A stretch of 64,000 nucleotides of DNA from PALSA-911 sp963743035. GTDB lineage: Bacteria; Pseudomonadota; Alphaproteobacteria; Acetobacterales; Acetobacteraceae. Positions 1-9,302 of the stretch are shown in pieces. The position numbers and the translations under genes are program-made. Under the pieces are notes generated by a model. It ran no database searches. It was given only the letters and a program-made list of their open reading frames with translations, and was not told where the DNA came from. Location: NCBI GenBank assembly GCA_963743035.1, contig CAVUOB010000003.1, forward strand, positions 248,001 through 312,000. Reading direction: 5' to 3'. Within the stretch, counting starts at the first letter, position 1. The number at the start of each line of letters is the position of its first letter.

Positions 1-899
1 TTCGCCGCGGCGATCACCCGCCGGTCCGCGCGCGGCGGCATCAGCAGGCCGAGGAGGCTGCGCCCCCCGATGGCGCAGGCGGTGGCTGCACCCATGGTGG
101 CGCCGGCGCCGGCCTCGCCCAGGATCGGCACCAGCAGCGAGAACAGATGCGCCAGCAGGCCGATCTGCGCGAACAGCGCCAGCGTCGAAGCCCCGGCCAG
201 CGTCACGAACCGCCGGTCCCGCCAGGGCCGCGGCAGCGATGCGGCGGCGGCGGCCGGGCGGTGATGCGGCGCGGCCGCTGCCGTCCCGGCGCTCCCGTCC
301 GCCGCCAGCCCCATCGCCGCCGGACTGCGCCCGAGATACCGGCCCGCGAGCAACCACAGCACCAGCACTACCGCTACGGCGACCAGCATGGCGGCGAGCG
401 GCAGGCCGAGCCCGCCGATCAGCGCCACCCATAGGGGCGAGAACAGCACACCCCCCATGCTGGCGCCGTTGAACGCCATGCTCAGCGCCGCCGGCCGGCG
501 GCGGACGAACCAGGGCGCGACCATGGCGTTCAGCGCCGCCCCGCTGGTCATTGCCCAGCCGGCGCCGCTGATCGGCGTGGCGAGGAAAAGCTGCCACGGC
601 TCCCGCGCGAACGCCCATCCGAGCAGGCCCGCCGCGGTCAGCACGGCGCCGGCACGGGTGACGGCGACGAGGCCAAAGCGGCGATGCAGGGCGGCCAGGT
701 TCGCGACCACCGCCGCGCCCAGCAGGAAATGCGCGGTGATCGCGGCCGAGATCAGCGAGACCGGCCAGCCGCGCGAGGCGTGCAGCACCTGCAGGAAGAT
801 CGGCGGCCCGTAGAAGCTGATCCCCCAGGCGAACACCGCCACGACGAAGGCGGTGCCGACGACGCGCCAGCCGAAGAAGGCCTCCCGCACGGCCCTCAT
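1..899 (-). CDS. MFS transporter, 3' part cut off by the window edge
   Basis: Inner-membrane permease of the major facilitator superfamily; substrate unknown. The minus strand is open from an ATG at 899 to the window edge, 299 codons with no stop. The N-terminus starts MRAVREAFFGWRVVGTAFVV and is followed by a series of hydrophobic segments alternating with short basic loops. A longer Ala/Pro/His-rich loop lies near residues 200-220, where the central loop between the two six-helix halves is expected. It is divergent from the ArsR-type regulator at 1104, which may control it (inference from layout). The C-terminal quarter lies outside the window, so family-level assignment is all that can be supported. 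Confidence 0.8.
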   Translation of the reverse strand, partial: MRAVREAFFGWRVVGTAFVVAVFAWGISFYGPPIFLQVLHASRGWPVSLISAAITAHFLLGAAVVANLAALHRRFGLVAVTRAGAVLTAAGLLGWAFAREPWQLFLATPISGAGWAMTSGAALNAMVAPWFVRRRPAALSMAFNGASMGGVLFSPLWVALIGGLGLPLAAMLVAVAVVLVLWLLAGRYLGRSPAAMGLAADGSAGTAAAAPHHRPAAAAASLPRPWRDRRFVTLAGASTLALFAQIGLLAHLFSLLVPILGEAGAGATMGAATACAIGGRSLLGLLMPPRADRRVIAAA

Positions 900-1103
900 G
901 GGCGATTTCCCCGGAGCCGCAAAGGAATTGGGATCGGGATGGGGCGCGGCAGGATGATGGACAAAGGATACATCGGGCGATCCATGATGGTGGGAGTTCG
1001 CCCGTTCCTTCGCCCGCCCGGCCCGCCGGATGCTACGGACCCGGCCGAAGCATTCCCGCGCCTTGTGCTTTAGGATCGGCCCGTAGCCTGGAAAGGAAAT
1101 CCC

Positions 1104-1844
1104 ATGTTCAGCATATCCGCGTTCGCCGAGACCGCCGCCCTGGTCGGCGATCCCGCGCGCGCCAACATGCTGGCGGCGCTGATGGACGGCCGCGCCCTGA
1201 CCGCCACGGAACTGGCGCGCGCCGCCGGCATCGCGCCGCAGACCGCCAGCGGCCATCTCGCGCGCCTGACCGAGGCCGGCCTGCTGGCCATGGAGCAGCA
1301 GGGCCGGCACCGCTACCACCGCCTCGCCTCCGCGGATGTCGCGCATATGCTGGAGAGCATCATGTCCGTGGCGGCCGATCGCGGCGGCCCGAACGGCGCC
1401 CGCCGGGCCCCGATCGTGGTCGGGCCGCGCGACAAGGCGCTGCGCCGCGCCCGCACCTGCTACGACCACCTCGCCGGGCAACTCGCGGTGGCGATGGCTG
1501 ACCGGATGGTGGAACGCGGCCAGGTCGATCTGTCGCCCGACGGCGGCGCCCTCACCGATGCCGGCGCCGAGTTTCTGCGCGGCCTCGGCGTCGATCTCGA
1601 GGCCGTGGCGGCGCGCGCCGCCCGGCGCGGCGGGCGGGTGTTCTGCTGCCCCTGCCTCGACTGGAGCGAACGCCGCTCCCACATCGCCGGCGCCGTGGGC
1701 GCCGCCCTGTGCCAATGCTGCTTCACCCAGGGATGGCTGCGCCGCATCGAGGGCACCCGCGCGGTCGCCGTTACCCCGGCCGGGCAGCTCGCTTTGGGCA
1801 AGGCGTTCGATCTGCGTCCGGAACTCCAGACCTCTCCGGCATGA
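1104..1844 (+). CDS. ArsR-family winged-helix transcriptional regulator with Cys-rich C-terminus
   Basis: DNA-binding repressor-type protein of 246 aa. Residues 10-75 form a winged helix-turn-helix of ArsR type, with TATELARAAGIAPQTASGHL as helix-turn-helix and a wing around GRHRYHRLAS. The C-terminal domain carries CLDWSERR, which I recall from large ArsR proteins encoded near transporters. It also has two clusters of cysteines, CCPC near residues 178-181 and CQCC near residues 203-206. In small ArsR sensors such cysteines bind metals or thiols; whether they do here is inference. The gene is divergent from the MFS transporter and probably regulates it or itself. The start is the ATG following GGAAAGGAAAT. 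Confidence 0.8.
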   Translation: MFSISAFAETAALVGDPARANMLAALMDGRALTATELARAAGIAPQTASGHLARLTEAGLLAMEQQGRHRYHRLASADVAHMLESIMSVAADRGGPNGARRAPIVVGPRDKALRRARTCYDHLAGQLAVAMADRMVERGQVDLSPDGGALTDAGAEFLRGLGVDLEAVAARAARRGGRVFCCPCLDWSERRSHIAGAVGAALCQCCFTQGWLRRIEGTRAVAVTPAGQLALGKAFDLRPELQTSPA

Positions 1845-1922
1845 CCATGTTGGCGTTTCCCCCACCGGTGGCATACTCGCCCGCAACGCAGCGGCGCGCA
1901 GCCGGCGAACGGAGGAAATGCC

Positions 1923-3527
1923 ATGGCCAACACGGAAGAATACGACTTCATCATCGTCGGCGCGGGTTCCGCCGGCTGCGTGCTGGCGAACCGCCTGTCG
2001 GCTGATCCGAAGAACCGCGTGCTGCTGCTGGAAGCCGGCGGCAAGGACACCAATCCCTGGATCCATATCCCGGCCGGCTTCTACCGCAACATCTACAACC
2101 CCGACATCACCTGGCAGTACCAGACCGAGCCGCAGCCGGAGATGCACAACCGCCGCATCAACTGGCCGCGCGGCAAGGTGCTCGGCGGCTCCAGCGCCAT
2201 CAACGGCCTGATCTACATCCGCGGCCAGAAGGAGGACTATGACCTCTGGCGCCAGATGGGCAACGCCGGCTGGTCGTTCGACGACGTGCTGCCCTATTTC
2301 AGGAAGGCCGAGGACCAGGAGCGCGGCGCCAGCGACCTGCACGGCGCCGGCGGCCCGCTGGCGGTGTCCGATTTGCGCGCCGAGCACGAGCTGCACGACG
2401 CCTTCATCGCCGGCGCGCAGGAGGCCGGACACAAGTTCAACGCCGATTTCAACGGCCACGACCAGGAAGGCGTCGGCCCGCTGCAGGTCACCGTGCGCAA
2501 CCGCCGCCGCTGCTCCGCCGCGGTCGGCTACCTCAATCCCGTCAAGTCACGGCCCAACCTGACCATCGAAACCAATGCGCTCGCGCATAAGGTGCTGCTG
2601 GAAGGCAAGCGCGCCGTGGGGCTGGAGTTCAGCCAGAACGGCACATTGCGGACGGCCAAGGCGCGGCGCGAGGTGCTGCTGTCCGGCGGCACGTTGAACT
2701 CGCCGCAGGTGCTGCAGCTCTCCGGCATCGGCCCGGGCGACCTGCTGCAATCGCTCGGCATTCCCGTGCTGCACGACCTGCCCGGCGTCGGCGCCAACCT
2801 GCAGGACCATATCGGCGCCCGCATCATCTACAAATGCAAGAACGCCAACACGGTCAACGAAATCTACCACAGCCTGCTCAAGCAGGCGCTGACCGGCATG
2901 CAGTACATCCTGAACAAGCGCGGCGCGCTGATGATGGGCGCCGCCCCGATCGGCATGTTCGCGAAAACCCGGCCCGAGGTTTCCAGCCCCGACGTGCAGT
3001 ACCAGTTCCTGGCCGGCAGCGCCGAACGTACCGGCGAGGCCATGCACGACTTCCCCGGCTGCACGCTGGTGGCGATTCCCTGCCGCCCGGAAAGCCGCGG
3101 CTGGCTGCGCATCACCTCCACCGATCCCAGCAAGCCCGCGGCCATGAGCCCGAACTACCTCTCCACCCAGAACGACCGCGATACGGTCGTGGCCGGGTTG
3201 AAGATCGGCCGCGCGATCTTCCAGACCCAGGCCATGCGCCCCTACGTGACCGAGGAATACCTGCCCGGCAAACAGGCCGTGACCGACGAGGACCTGCTGA
3301 CCCATGTCCGCGCCACCGCCGGCACCACCTACCACCAGACCAGCTCCTGCATGATGGGGCCGCAAAGCAACCACGTGGTGGACACCACGCTGAAGGTGAA
3401 GGGCATCGACGGGCTGCGCGTGGTCGATGCCTCCATCATGCCGACCGTGCTGTCGGGCAACACCAATGCGGGCGTGATCATGATCGCGGAGAAGGCTTCG
3501 GATATGATCCTGGCCGCCAGCCGGTAG
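1923..3527 (+). CDS. GMC-family FAD-dependent oxidoreductase (choline dehydrogenase-like)
   Basis: Flavoprotein of 534 aa that oxidises an alcohol substrate using FAD; the substrate cannot be read from sequence. The N-terminal Rossmann motif GAGSAG is at residues 13-18. The first GMC signature region, with GRGKVLGGSSAINGLIYIRG character, lies near residues 80-100. The C-terminal catalytic region contains HQTSSCMMG near residue 471 and SGNTNAGVIMIAEKA near 511, the usual positions of the catalytic His and the His/Asn partner. Length matches the family (500-560 aa). GGAGG lies just upstream of the ATG at 1923. It is followed by a half copy of the intergenic palindrome. Confidence 0.9.
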   Translation: MANTEEYDFIIVGAGSAGCVLANRLSADPKNRVLLLEAGGKDTNPWIHIPAGFYRNIYNPDITWQYQTEPQPEMHNRRINWPRGKVLGGSSAINGLIYIRGQKEDYDLWRQMGNAGWSFDDVLPYFRKAEDQERGASDLHGAGGPLAVSDLRAEHELHDAFIAGAQEAGHKFNADFNGHDQEGVGPLQVTVRNRRRCSAAVGYLNPVKSRPNLTIETNALAHKVLLEGKRAVGLEFSQNGTLRTAKARREVLLSGGTLNSPQVLQLSGIGPGDLLQSLGIPVLHDLPGVGANLQDHIGARIIYKCKNANTVNEIYHSLLKQALTGMQYILNKRGALMMGAAPIGMFAKTRPEVSSPDVQYQFLAGSAERTGEAMHDFPGCTLVAIPCRPESRGWLRITSTDPSKPAAMSPNYLSTQNDRDTVVAGLKIGRAIFQTQAMRPYVTEEYLPGKQAVTDEDLLTHVRATAGTTYHQTSSCMMGPQSNHVVDTTLKVKGIDGLRVVDASIMPTVLSGNTNAGVIMIAEKASDMILAASR

Positions 3528-3536
3528 GAGAAAGAA

Positions 3537-3600
3537 AGCAAGGCGGGGGCTCCGCCCCTCGACCCCGCCAGGGGATGGTCATCCCCTGGACCCCTCGGAC
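3537..3600. repeat. Intergenic palindromic element, half copy (copy 1)
   Basis: Two adjacent short hairpins, GGGGCTCCGCCCC and CAGGGGATGGTCATCCCCTG, preceded by GCAAGG and separated by CCCC-rich spacers. This is one arm of the larger element seen complete at 12296-12546. It fills the gap between the convergent GMC gene and the broken enoyl-CoA hydratase. Confidence 0.8.
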
Positions 3601-3601
3601 T

Positions 3602-4400
3602 TTATCGGCCCTGGAATTTGGCCGGGCGCTTTTCGCGGAAGGCGGTCACGCCTTCCGTGTGGTCCGCGGTCAGGCCGGCTTCGCTTTGCAGCTTTGCCTC
3701 CAGATCCAGCTGGTCGGCGTAGCCGTTCTCCAGGCTGTCCCAGGTACAGCTTCCGGATCATGCCGAGTGAAACCGGTCCGTCGGCCAGCCGCCTGGCCAT
3801 CGCCATGGCGGCATTCATCAGCTCGTTGTCGTCCACCACCCGGTTGATCATGCCCCAGGCCAACGCCGTCTCCGCCGGCAGCGGTTCGGCCAGCAGCGAC
3901 AATTCCATCGCCCTTGCCACGCCGACCAGCCTTGGCAGCAGGTAGGACGCGCCGCAATCCGGCACCAGGCCGATCCGGGCGAAGGCCTGCAGGAATGCCG
4001 CCGAGCGGGCGGCGATCTTGATGTCGGCCGACAATGCCAGGCTCATGCCCGCGCCGGCGGCAATGCCGTTGACGGCGGCGACCACCGGAATCGTCAGCGC
4101 GCGCAGCCGCAGGAAGGTGGGGTTGTACCAGGCCTGCAAATCGCTCTTCACCTCGCCCCGCGCTTCCGCCTCGCGGTCGCGCGGCGGGCGGTCCGGGTCG
4201 TTCAGATTGGCGCCGGAGCAGAAGCCGCGGCCCGCGCCGGTGATCAGCAGGCAGCGCGCCGGGCCGGCCTCGATCCGGTCCAGCGCCTCGCTCATGTCGG
4301 CGCGCAGCCTGGCGCCGAAGGCGTTCAGCGTGGCGGGATGGTTCAAGGTCATCACCGCCACACCGTCCACGATGTCCAGCAATACGCGGCCGTTCTTCAT
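3602..4400 (-). pseudogene. Enoyl-CoA hydratase/isomerase with one frameshift near 3743
   Basis: Crotonase-superfamily enzyme, normally hydrating or isomerising enoyl-CoA thioesters. From the ATG at 4400 the reading begins MKNGRVLLDIVDGVAVMTLN. It contains the oxyanion-hole segments GFCSGANL and AVNGIAAGAGMSLALSADI and the distal GLVPDCGASYLLPRLVG. The frame breaks after MIRKLYL. Removing one base in the CCCAGG run near 3739-3744 restores WDSLENGYADQLDLEAKL and a typical end AFREKRPAKFQGR with a stop at 3602. The span of 799 bases is 266 codons plus one base. The gene is either inactivated at its last 45 codons or carries a sequencing insertion. It is divergent from the SDR at 4512. Confidence 0.8.
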
Positions 4401-4511
4401 CTGCTGCTCCCGCCCCAATGCGCGCCGGTCATGGCCGGCGCGGCCAGGTGTTTCAATCCCGCCGGTTATGGTCCAATGGCAGCAGGAACAAAGCAACTCG
4501 GGAGAGAAACC

Positions 4512-5270
4512 ATGACCGAAACCGCAACCCTGCCGCTGCCGGCCGCTCTCAGCCTGCAGGGGCGGCGCGTGCTGGTCACCGGCGCGGCCAACGGGATCGG
4601 CCGGGCCACGGCCATCGCGCTGGCGCAGCTCGGCGCGACGGTGATCGTCAACGACCTGGCGCCGCTGGCCGGCGTGCGCGCCGACGTGGAGCGGGCGCAG
4701 GCGCAGTGCATCGAGGCGCCGGGCGACCTGACCGAAGACGGCTTCATCGCCTCCCTGTTCGCCGGAGAGCGCATCCACGCCGTGGCGCATTGCGCCGGCA
4801 TTCTCGCCGGCAAGCCGTGGCAGCAGGACCCGGACTGGATCGCGCGCTTTCATCGGGTGATGGACGTGAACACCCGCGTGCCGCTGACCCTGGCCGCCGC
4901 GGCGATCGAGCACATGGCCCCGCTCGGCGGCGGATCCGTGGTGCTGGTCGGCTCGGTTGCCGGACGCACCGGCGGCACGTCCGACTCCACGCCGCCGGAC
5001 TACGTCGCTTCCAAGGGCGCGGTGCATGCGCTGGTGAAGCTGCTGGCGCGCCAGGGCGTGCGCCGCGGCGTGCTGGTGAACGCCGTCGCGCCCGGCCCGG
5101 TGCAGACCGCGATGGTCGGCAACGTCACCCTGCCCGCCGACCGGATGCCGATGGGGCGGATGGGCCGCCCGGAGGAACTGGCCTGGCCGATCGCGTTCCT
5201 GTGCTCCCCGGCGGCAAGCTATCTGTCCGGCGCGATCCTGGACGTGAACGGCGGGACATTCATAGGCTAG
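4512..5270 (+). CDS. SDR-family oxidoreductase
   Basis: NAD(P)-dependent short-chain dehydrogenase/reductase, 252 aa. The cofactor motif TGAANGIG is near residues 21-28. The central NAG-type motif appears as HCAG. The catalytic Ser is in VLVGSVAG and the Tyr-Lys pair is in YVASK near residue 165. The end LCSPAASYLSGAILDVNGG is typical of the fabG-like branch. The ATG at 4512 follows GGGAGAGAAACC, a good ribosome site. It is first of three consecutive plus-strand genes (SDR, RidA, acyl-CoA synthetase), with the acyl-CoA synthetase overlapping the RidA gene, so it probably acts on a CoA-linked or acyl substrate. Confidence 0.88.
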   Translation: MTETATLPLPAALSLQGRRVLVTGAANGIGRATAIALAQLGATVIVNDLAPLAGVRADVERAQAQCIEAPGDLTEDGFIASLFAGERIHAVAHCAGILAGKPWQQDPDWIARFHRVMDVNTRVPLTLAAAAIEHMAPLGGGSVVLVGSVAGRTGGTSDSTPPDYVASKGAVHALVKLLARQGVRRGVLVNAVAPGPVQTAMVGNVTLPADRMPMGRMGRPEELAWPIAFLCSPAASYLSGAILDVNGGTFIG

Positions 5271-5338
5271 CAACGGCTAGCAACGACGCCGTGCGGGACT
5301 GGCTCGCACGGCTCAGAAGAACCGGAGGAAACCGACAA

Positions 5339-5728
5339 ATGGCCGCCACCGTTACCCCGAACAATCCGTCCACCGTCCGCGCCCCCACCGGCTACACCCA
5401 CGCGATCGAGATCCGCAATCCCGAGCGCCGCCTGATCGTCTCCGGCCAGGTCGGGCTGGCCGCGGACGGCACCATCCCCGCCAGCGGCGAAGGCCAGATC
5501 GCCCAGGCCTTCGCCAACCTGACAGCGGTGCTGGCGGCGAACGGCATGGGGATCGCCAACATCGTCAAGACCACGGTGTTCCTGACCGACCGGGCGCTGC
5601 TGGCCCCCTATCGCGCCGCCCGCGCCGCCGCCTTCGCCGGCCACGCCCCCGCCTCCACCCTGCTGTTCGTCGCCGGGCTGGCCGATCCGAAATTCGTCGT
5701 GGAGATCGAGGCAGAGGCGATCGCGTGA
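5339..5728 (+). CDS. RidA/YjgF/Rid-family protein
   Basis: Small trimeric protein of 129 aa from the Rid superfamily, whose RidA members hydrolyse reactive enamine/imine intermediates. Visible hallmarks are the early VSGQVGLAADGTI segment, the central TVFLTDRALL segment, and the C-terminal stretch ASTLLFVAGLADPKFVVEIEAEAIA. The canonical RidA arginine motif (R near residue 105, in an IEIE-flanked segment preceded by PxR) is not clearly present. It may therefore be one of the Rid subfamilies that work inside catabolic pathways rather than housekeeping RidA. The start follows AACCGGAGGAAACCGACAA. The last four bases overlap the GTG start of the next gene. Confidence 0.85.
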   Translation: MAATVTPNNPSTVRAPTGYTHAIEIRNPERRLIVSGQVGLAADGTIPASGEGQIAQAFANLTAVLAANGMGIANIVKTTVFLTDRALLAPYRAARAAAFAGHAPASTLLFVAGLADPKFVVEIEAEAIA

Positions 5729-7263
5729 GCATCGCCGCCACGATCGCCCGCGCCCGGCGCAACACGCTGGGCGACGCGCTCCGCCGCGCCGCAATCCGCC
5801 ACCATGACCGCGTCGCGCTGATCCATGCCGACCGGACCTGGAGCTTCCCCGCCCTCGACCAGGCGGTGGATCGCGTCGCCTGGCATCTGGCCGATCTCGG
5901 CCTGGCGCCGGGCGACCGGGTGGCGGCGTTCGGGCGCAATTCCGACGCCTACCTGATCGCCTTCCTGGCCTGCGCGCGGGCCGGGCTGATCCATGTGCCC
6001 GTGAACTACGCGCTGACCGGCAGCGAGCTTGCCTACATAATCGCCCAGTCCGGCGCGCGGCTGGTCCTGGCGGCGCCGTCGCTGGAACCGCACCTGGACG
6101 GCATCGACATCGAAATGCGCGGCCGGTTCGATGGCGGCGGTCCGCTGGACATCCTGGCCGTCGCCCGGAACCCGGACGCCCCGGCCGGCGTCGATCCCGA
6201 CATCACGGAAGAATCGATCGCGCAGATCGTCTACACCTCCGGCACCACCGCGGCGCCGAAGGGCGCGATGATGACGCATCGGGCGATGCTGACCGAATAC
6301 GCATCCTGCATGCACGAGCTGGATTACGCCGCCGGCGATCGCTGCCTGGCGGCGCTGCCGCTGTACCACACCGCGCAGATGCACGCCTTCACCCTGCCGC
6401 AGATGCTGACCGGCGCGCGCACCGTGCTGATCGAGGCGCCAGCTCCGGCGGACGTGCTGCGCCTGATCGAGGCGGAGGGCATCACCTCGTTCTTCGCCCC
6501 GCCCACGGTCTGGATCAGCCTGCTGCGGCATCCGGATTTCGACGGCCGCGATCTCTCCACGCTGGAGAAAGTCTATTACGGCGCCTCCATCATGCCGGTT
6601 CCCGTGCTGCAGGAACTGCGTGAGCGGCTGCCGCGCGCCAGGCCGTACAACTGCTACGGCCAGACCGAGATCGCCCCGGTCGCCACCGTGCTGCGCCCGG
6701 AGGAGCACGAGGAACGCCCGGCCTCCTGCGGCCGTCCGGTGCTGAACGTGGAAACCCGCGTGGTCGATCCCGACATGCGCGACGTGCCGCCCGGCACCCA
6801 TGGCGAAATCGTCCATCGCTCCGCCCAGCTGCTGTCCGGCTACTGGGACAAGCCGGCGGAAACCGCCGAGGCCTTCGCCGGCGGCTGGTTTCATTCCGGG
6901 GACGTCGGATACTTCGACGCCGAGGGCTATCTGTACATCGTCGATCGCATCAAGGACGTCATCAACACCGGCGGCGTGCTGGTCGCCTCCCGCGAGGTGG
7001 AGGAGGCGCTGTTCACCCATCCCGCCGTGTCGGAAGTCGCCGTAGTCGGGCTGCACGATCCGAAATGGATCGAGGCGGTCAGCGCCTTCGTCGTGCTCCG
7101 TCCCGGCCATGAAGCGAGCGACGCCGAGCTGATCGCCCACGCCCGCACCCAGCTGGCGCCTTACAAACTGCCGAAACAAATCATCTTCATCGACCACCTG
7201 CCCCGCAACACCGCCGGCAAACTGCTCAAACGCGAGCTGCGGCGGGCCTGGTCGGCGGCGTGA
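5725..7263 (+). CDS. Acyl-CoA synthetase / AMP-dependent ligase
   Basis: ANL-superfamily adenylate-forming ligase of 512 aa that activates a carboxylic acid with ATP and CoA. The P-loop-like motif YTSGTTAAPKGAMMTH is near residue 170. The YGQTE motif is near residue 310. The hinge and DxxxxGW-type segment reads GGWFHSGDVGYFDAEGYLYIVDR, and the C-terminal catalytic lysine is in PRNTAGKLLKREL. The usual GGENVSP stretch is replaced by GGVLVAS, which may reflect substrate branch. The gene starts at GTG and overlaps the RidA gene by four bases, so the two are translationally coupled. A full palindromic element follows directly. Confidence 0.9.
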   Translation: MSIAATIARARRNTLGDALRRAAIRHHDRVALIHADRTWSFPALDQAVDRVAWHLADLGLAPGDRVAAFGRNSDAYLIAFLACARAGLIHVPVNYALTGSELAYIIAQSGARLVLAAPSLEPHLDGIDIEMRGRFDGGGPLDILAVARNPDAPAGVDPDITEESIAQIVYTSGTTAAPKGAMMTHRAMLTEYASCMHELDYAAGDRCLAALPLYHTAQMHAFTLPQMLTGARTVLIEAPAPADVLRLIEAEGITSFFAPPTVWISLLRHPDFDGRDLSTLEKVYYGASIMPVPVLQELRERLPRARPYNCYGQTEIAPVATVLRPEEHEERPASCGRPVLNVETRVVDPDMRDVPPGTHGEIVHRSAQLLSGYWDKPAETAEAFAGGWFHSGDVGYFDAEGYLYIVDRIKDVINTGGVLVASREVEEALFTHPAVSEVAVVGLHDPKWIEAVSAFVVLRPGHEASDAELIAHARTQLAPYKLPKQIIFIDHLPRNTAGKLLKRELRRAWSAA

Positions 7264-7460
7264 AGTAAGGCGAGGGGCTCCGCCCCTTCGAACCCCGCCA
7301 AAGGGCCGAGCCCTTTGGAAACCCCAGACGTTTTCTTGATGAAGGGGGCATGCTCCGTCCTTGCTGTCGCACGGGCAGGGCCGCCCCCTTCATCAAGAAA
7401 ACAACCGGGGTGTCCAGAGGCTCCGCCTCTGGTGGGGGTCCAAGGGGCAGAGCCCCCTGG
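7264..7460. repeat. Intergenic palindromic element, full copy with variant stem (copy 2)
   Basis: Left arm of short hairpins, then a long central hairpin whose two arms (7330-7349 and 7383-7402) are perfect 20-base complements around a 33-base loop, then a right arm of short hairpins. The stem begins GTTTTCTTGATG, unlike other copies, yet is fully paired. It lies between convergent genes. Confidence 0.85.
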
Positions 7461-7462
7461 CC

Positions 7463-8344
7463 TTACTTCATCCCGGTGATCGAGGCCGACACAGCCCGCG
7501 GGTCGCGCATCGGCCAGCGCCCGCTGGCGGCGTGGGTGACGAAGCTCTCGACCAGCCGGTTGAATTCGGCCGGGTCTTCCTCGTTGATGCCGTGGCCGCA
7601 ATTGGGCATGACCGCCAGCGCGGCGCTGGGGATGGTTTGTTTCATCAGGATGCCCGGCGCCAGGCAGGGCCAGTCCTCGTCGCCGGTCAGGATCAGCGTG
7701 GGCACCGTCAGCGCCTTCATCTGCTCCGTCAGGTCGTAGAGCGAGGGCCGCTCCTTCTGGCAGCCGAGCTGGGTGTTGGCGGAGCCGAGTGCGGAGTGTT
7801 CCGACAGCATCTTCTTGAAGGCGGCGAAGCCGCGCGGGTCCTTGTTCTCGAATTGCACGCGGGTCGGGCCGTAGGCGTATTTCTCCGCGAACGAGACCAT
7901 GCCGTCGCGCAGGATGGTGGCGGCGACGACATCCACCTCGGCGCGGAAGCGGTCGCGCTGTCCGGGTTCGGCGCCGTAGCCGCAGCCCGCCACCACCAGG
8001 GACAATGCCCGCTGCGGATGACGGAAGCCGAAATGCAGCGTTGCGAAGCCGCCCATCGACAGGCCGACGACATGCGCCTTGGCGATGCCGAGATGGTCCA
8101 GCACCGCGGCGATGTCGTCGGCGGCGCGGGCCTGCGAATAGGACGACACGGCCTGCGGAACGTCCGATGGCGAATAGCCGCGGGCGTTGTAGACGATGGC
8201 GCGGTAGCGCTGGCCGAAATGGCGGATCTGCGGTTCCCAGCTGCGGTAGTCGCCGGCGAACTCGTGCACGAAGATGATCGGCGTGCCGGAGCCGGATTCC
8301 TCGTAGTAGAGATTGACCCCGTCATCGGTCCTGGCGTGCGGCAT
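7463..8344 (-). CDS. Alpha/beta hydrolase
   Basis: Alpha/beta-hydrolase fold protein of 293 aa, likely a cytosolic esterase or a C-C bond or lactone hydrolase. The oxyanion region is FVHEFAGDYRSW near residues 25-36. The nucleophile elbow GLSMGG (Ser near residue 95) and the acid TGDEDWPC (near residue 219) precede the catalytic histidine in NCGHGINEEDP near residue 251. No signal peptide is visible. It is convergent with the acyl-CoA synthetase and divergent, over about 100 bases, from the second hydrolase at 8448. The substrate is unknown. Confidence 0.85.
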   Translation of the reverse strand: MPHARTDDGVNLYYEESGSGTPIIFVHEFAGDYRSWEPQIRHFGQRYRAIVYNARGYSPSDVPQAVSSYSQARAADDIAAVLDHLGIAKAHVVGLSMGGFATLHFGFRHPQRALSLVVAGCGYGAEPGQRDRFRAEVDVVAATILRDGMVSFAEKYAYGPTRVQFENKDPRGFAAFKKMLSEHSALGSANTQLGCQKERPSLYDLTEQMKALTVPTLILTGDEDWPCLAPGILMKQTIPSAALAVMPNCGHGINEEDPAEFNRLVESFVTHAASGRWPMRDPRAVSASITGMK

Positions 8345-8447
8345 GTCTTGCTCCCTTGCTGTCGTCCGGCGCCATCGTAGCGGATCGGTGCGCGACTTGT
8401 AGGGGGTCCCGACCCGGTCTAGTCAGAGGGTAATAAAGCGAGGCCGA

Positions 8448-9293
8448 ATGACCGATCTGCCCGAACTGGTAGCCGCAGCCGGCGCGAACAGCCTGGACTA
8501 TGCCGACCCGGTCTTTCCCGACCGGCGGCTGGTCCTGCACAGCGCGCGGCCGCGCGACTGGGATGCGGGCATGCCGGTGGTGATCGTGCATCATGGCGTC
8601 GGCCGTAACGGCGGCGCCTATCGCAACTACTGGCTGAAGCTGGTGGACGAGGCCCGCGTGCTGGCGGTTGCCGTGGAATTTCCCGAGCAGTCCTTTCCGG
8701 AATATCTCTGGTATAATTTCGGCAATCTGCACGACAAGGACGGCACGCCGAACCCGCGCCGACAATGGACCTTCGGCATCGACGAGCGGCTGTTCGCCGC
8801 ATTGCGGGCGCAGGGCATCACGACGCGGCGGCGCTACGGGCTGTTCGGTCATTCCGCCGGCGGCCAGTTCGTGCATCGCATGCTGACCTTCGGCTATCGC
8901 GATCATGTCGCCGTCGCGGTCAGCGCCAATGCCGGCACCTATGCCATGCCGGACCTGGACATCGCCTGGCCCTGGGGCGTGGGGGAGACGGATCTGGACG
9001 AGGCGGCCCTGCGCGCGCTGCTGGAATTCCCGATCACCGTCATGGCCGGAACCCACGATACCGAAACCACCGGCAAATTCTTTCCCAAGGGCCCGCGCTC
9101 CCTGCGCCAGGGCGCCCATCGTTACGAGCGGGCGCAGAACTATGTGCGCATGGGCCATGCGGCCGCGGCGGCGTTGGGAACAAGCTGCGCATGGCAGGTG
9201 ATCGATGTTCCCGGCGTTGGCCATGATGGCCGCGGCATGTCCGCCGCCGCGGCGCCGGTGATCGCCGCCGCGCTGCACCGTTCCGACGATTGA
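8448..9293 (+). CDS. Alpha/beta hydrolase, PHB-depolymerase/esterase-like
   Basis: Protein of 281 aa with an alpha/beta-hydrolase pattern. VVIVHHGVGRNGGAYRNYW forms the oxyanion segment, GLFGHSAGGQFVHRM contains the GHSAGG nucleophile elbow near residue 143, and the C-terminal histidine is probably in VPGVGHDG. The layout with YWLKLVDEARVLAVAVEFPEQ and a GIDERLF segment resembles the polyhydroxybutyrate depolymerase/feruloyl-esterase branch. No signal peptide is seen, so it is probably cytoplasmic. Nine bases separate its stop from the next gene, so the two are probably co-transcribed. Confidence 0.78.
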   Translation: MTDLPELVAAAGANSLDYADPVFPDRRLVLHSARPRDWDAGMPVVIVHHGVGRNGGAYRNYWLKLVDEARVLAVAVEFPEQSFPEYLWYNFGNLHDKDGTPNPRRQWTFGIDERLFAALRAQGITTRRRYGLFGHSAGGQFVHRMLTFGYRDHVAVAVSANAGTYAMPDLDIAWPWGVGETDLDEAALRALLEFPITVMAGTHDTETTGKFFPKGPRSLRQGAHRYERAQNYVRMGHAAAAALGTSCAWQVIDVPGVGHDGRGMSAAAAPVIAAALHRSDD

Positions 9294-9302
9294 GGCAGAT
9301 AG

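Noticed and set aside
3739..3750. Programmed ribosomal frameshift in the enoyl-CoA hydratase
   Set aside because: No slippery heptamer or known recoding signal was seen, and other genes in the window have similar breaks.
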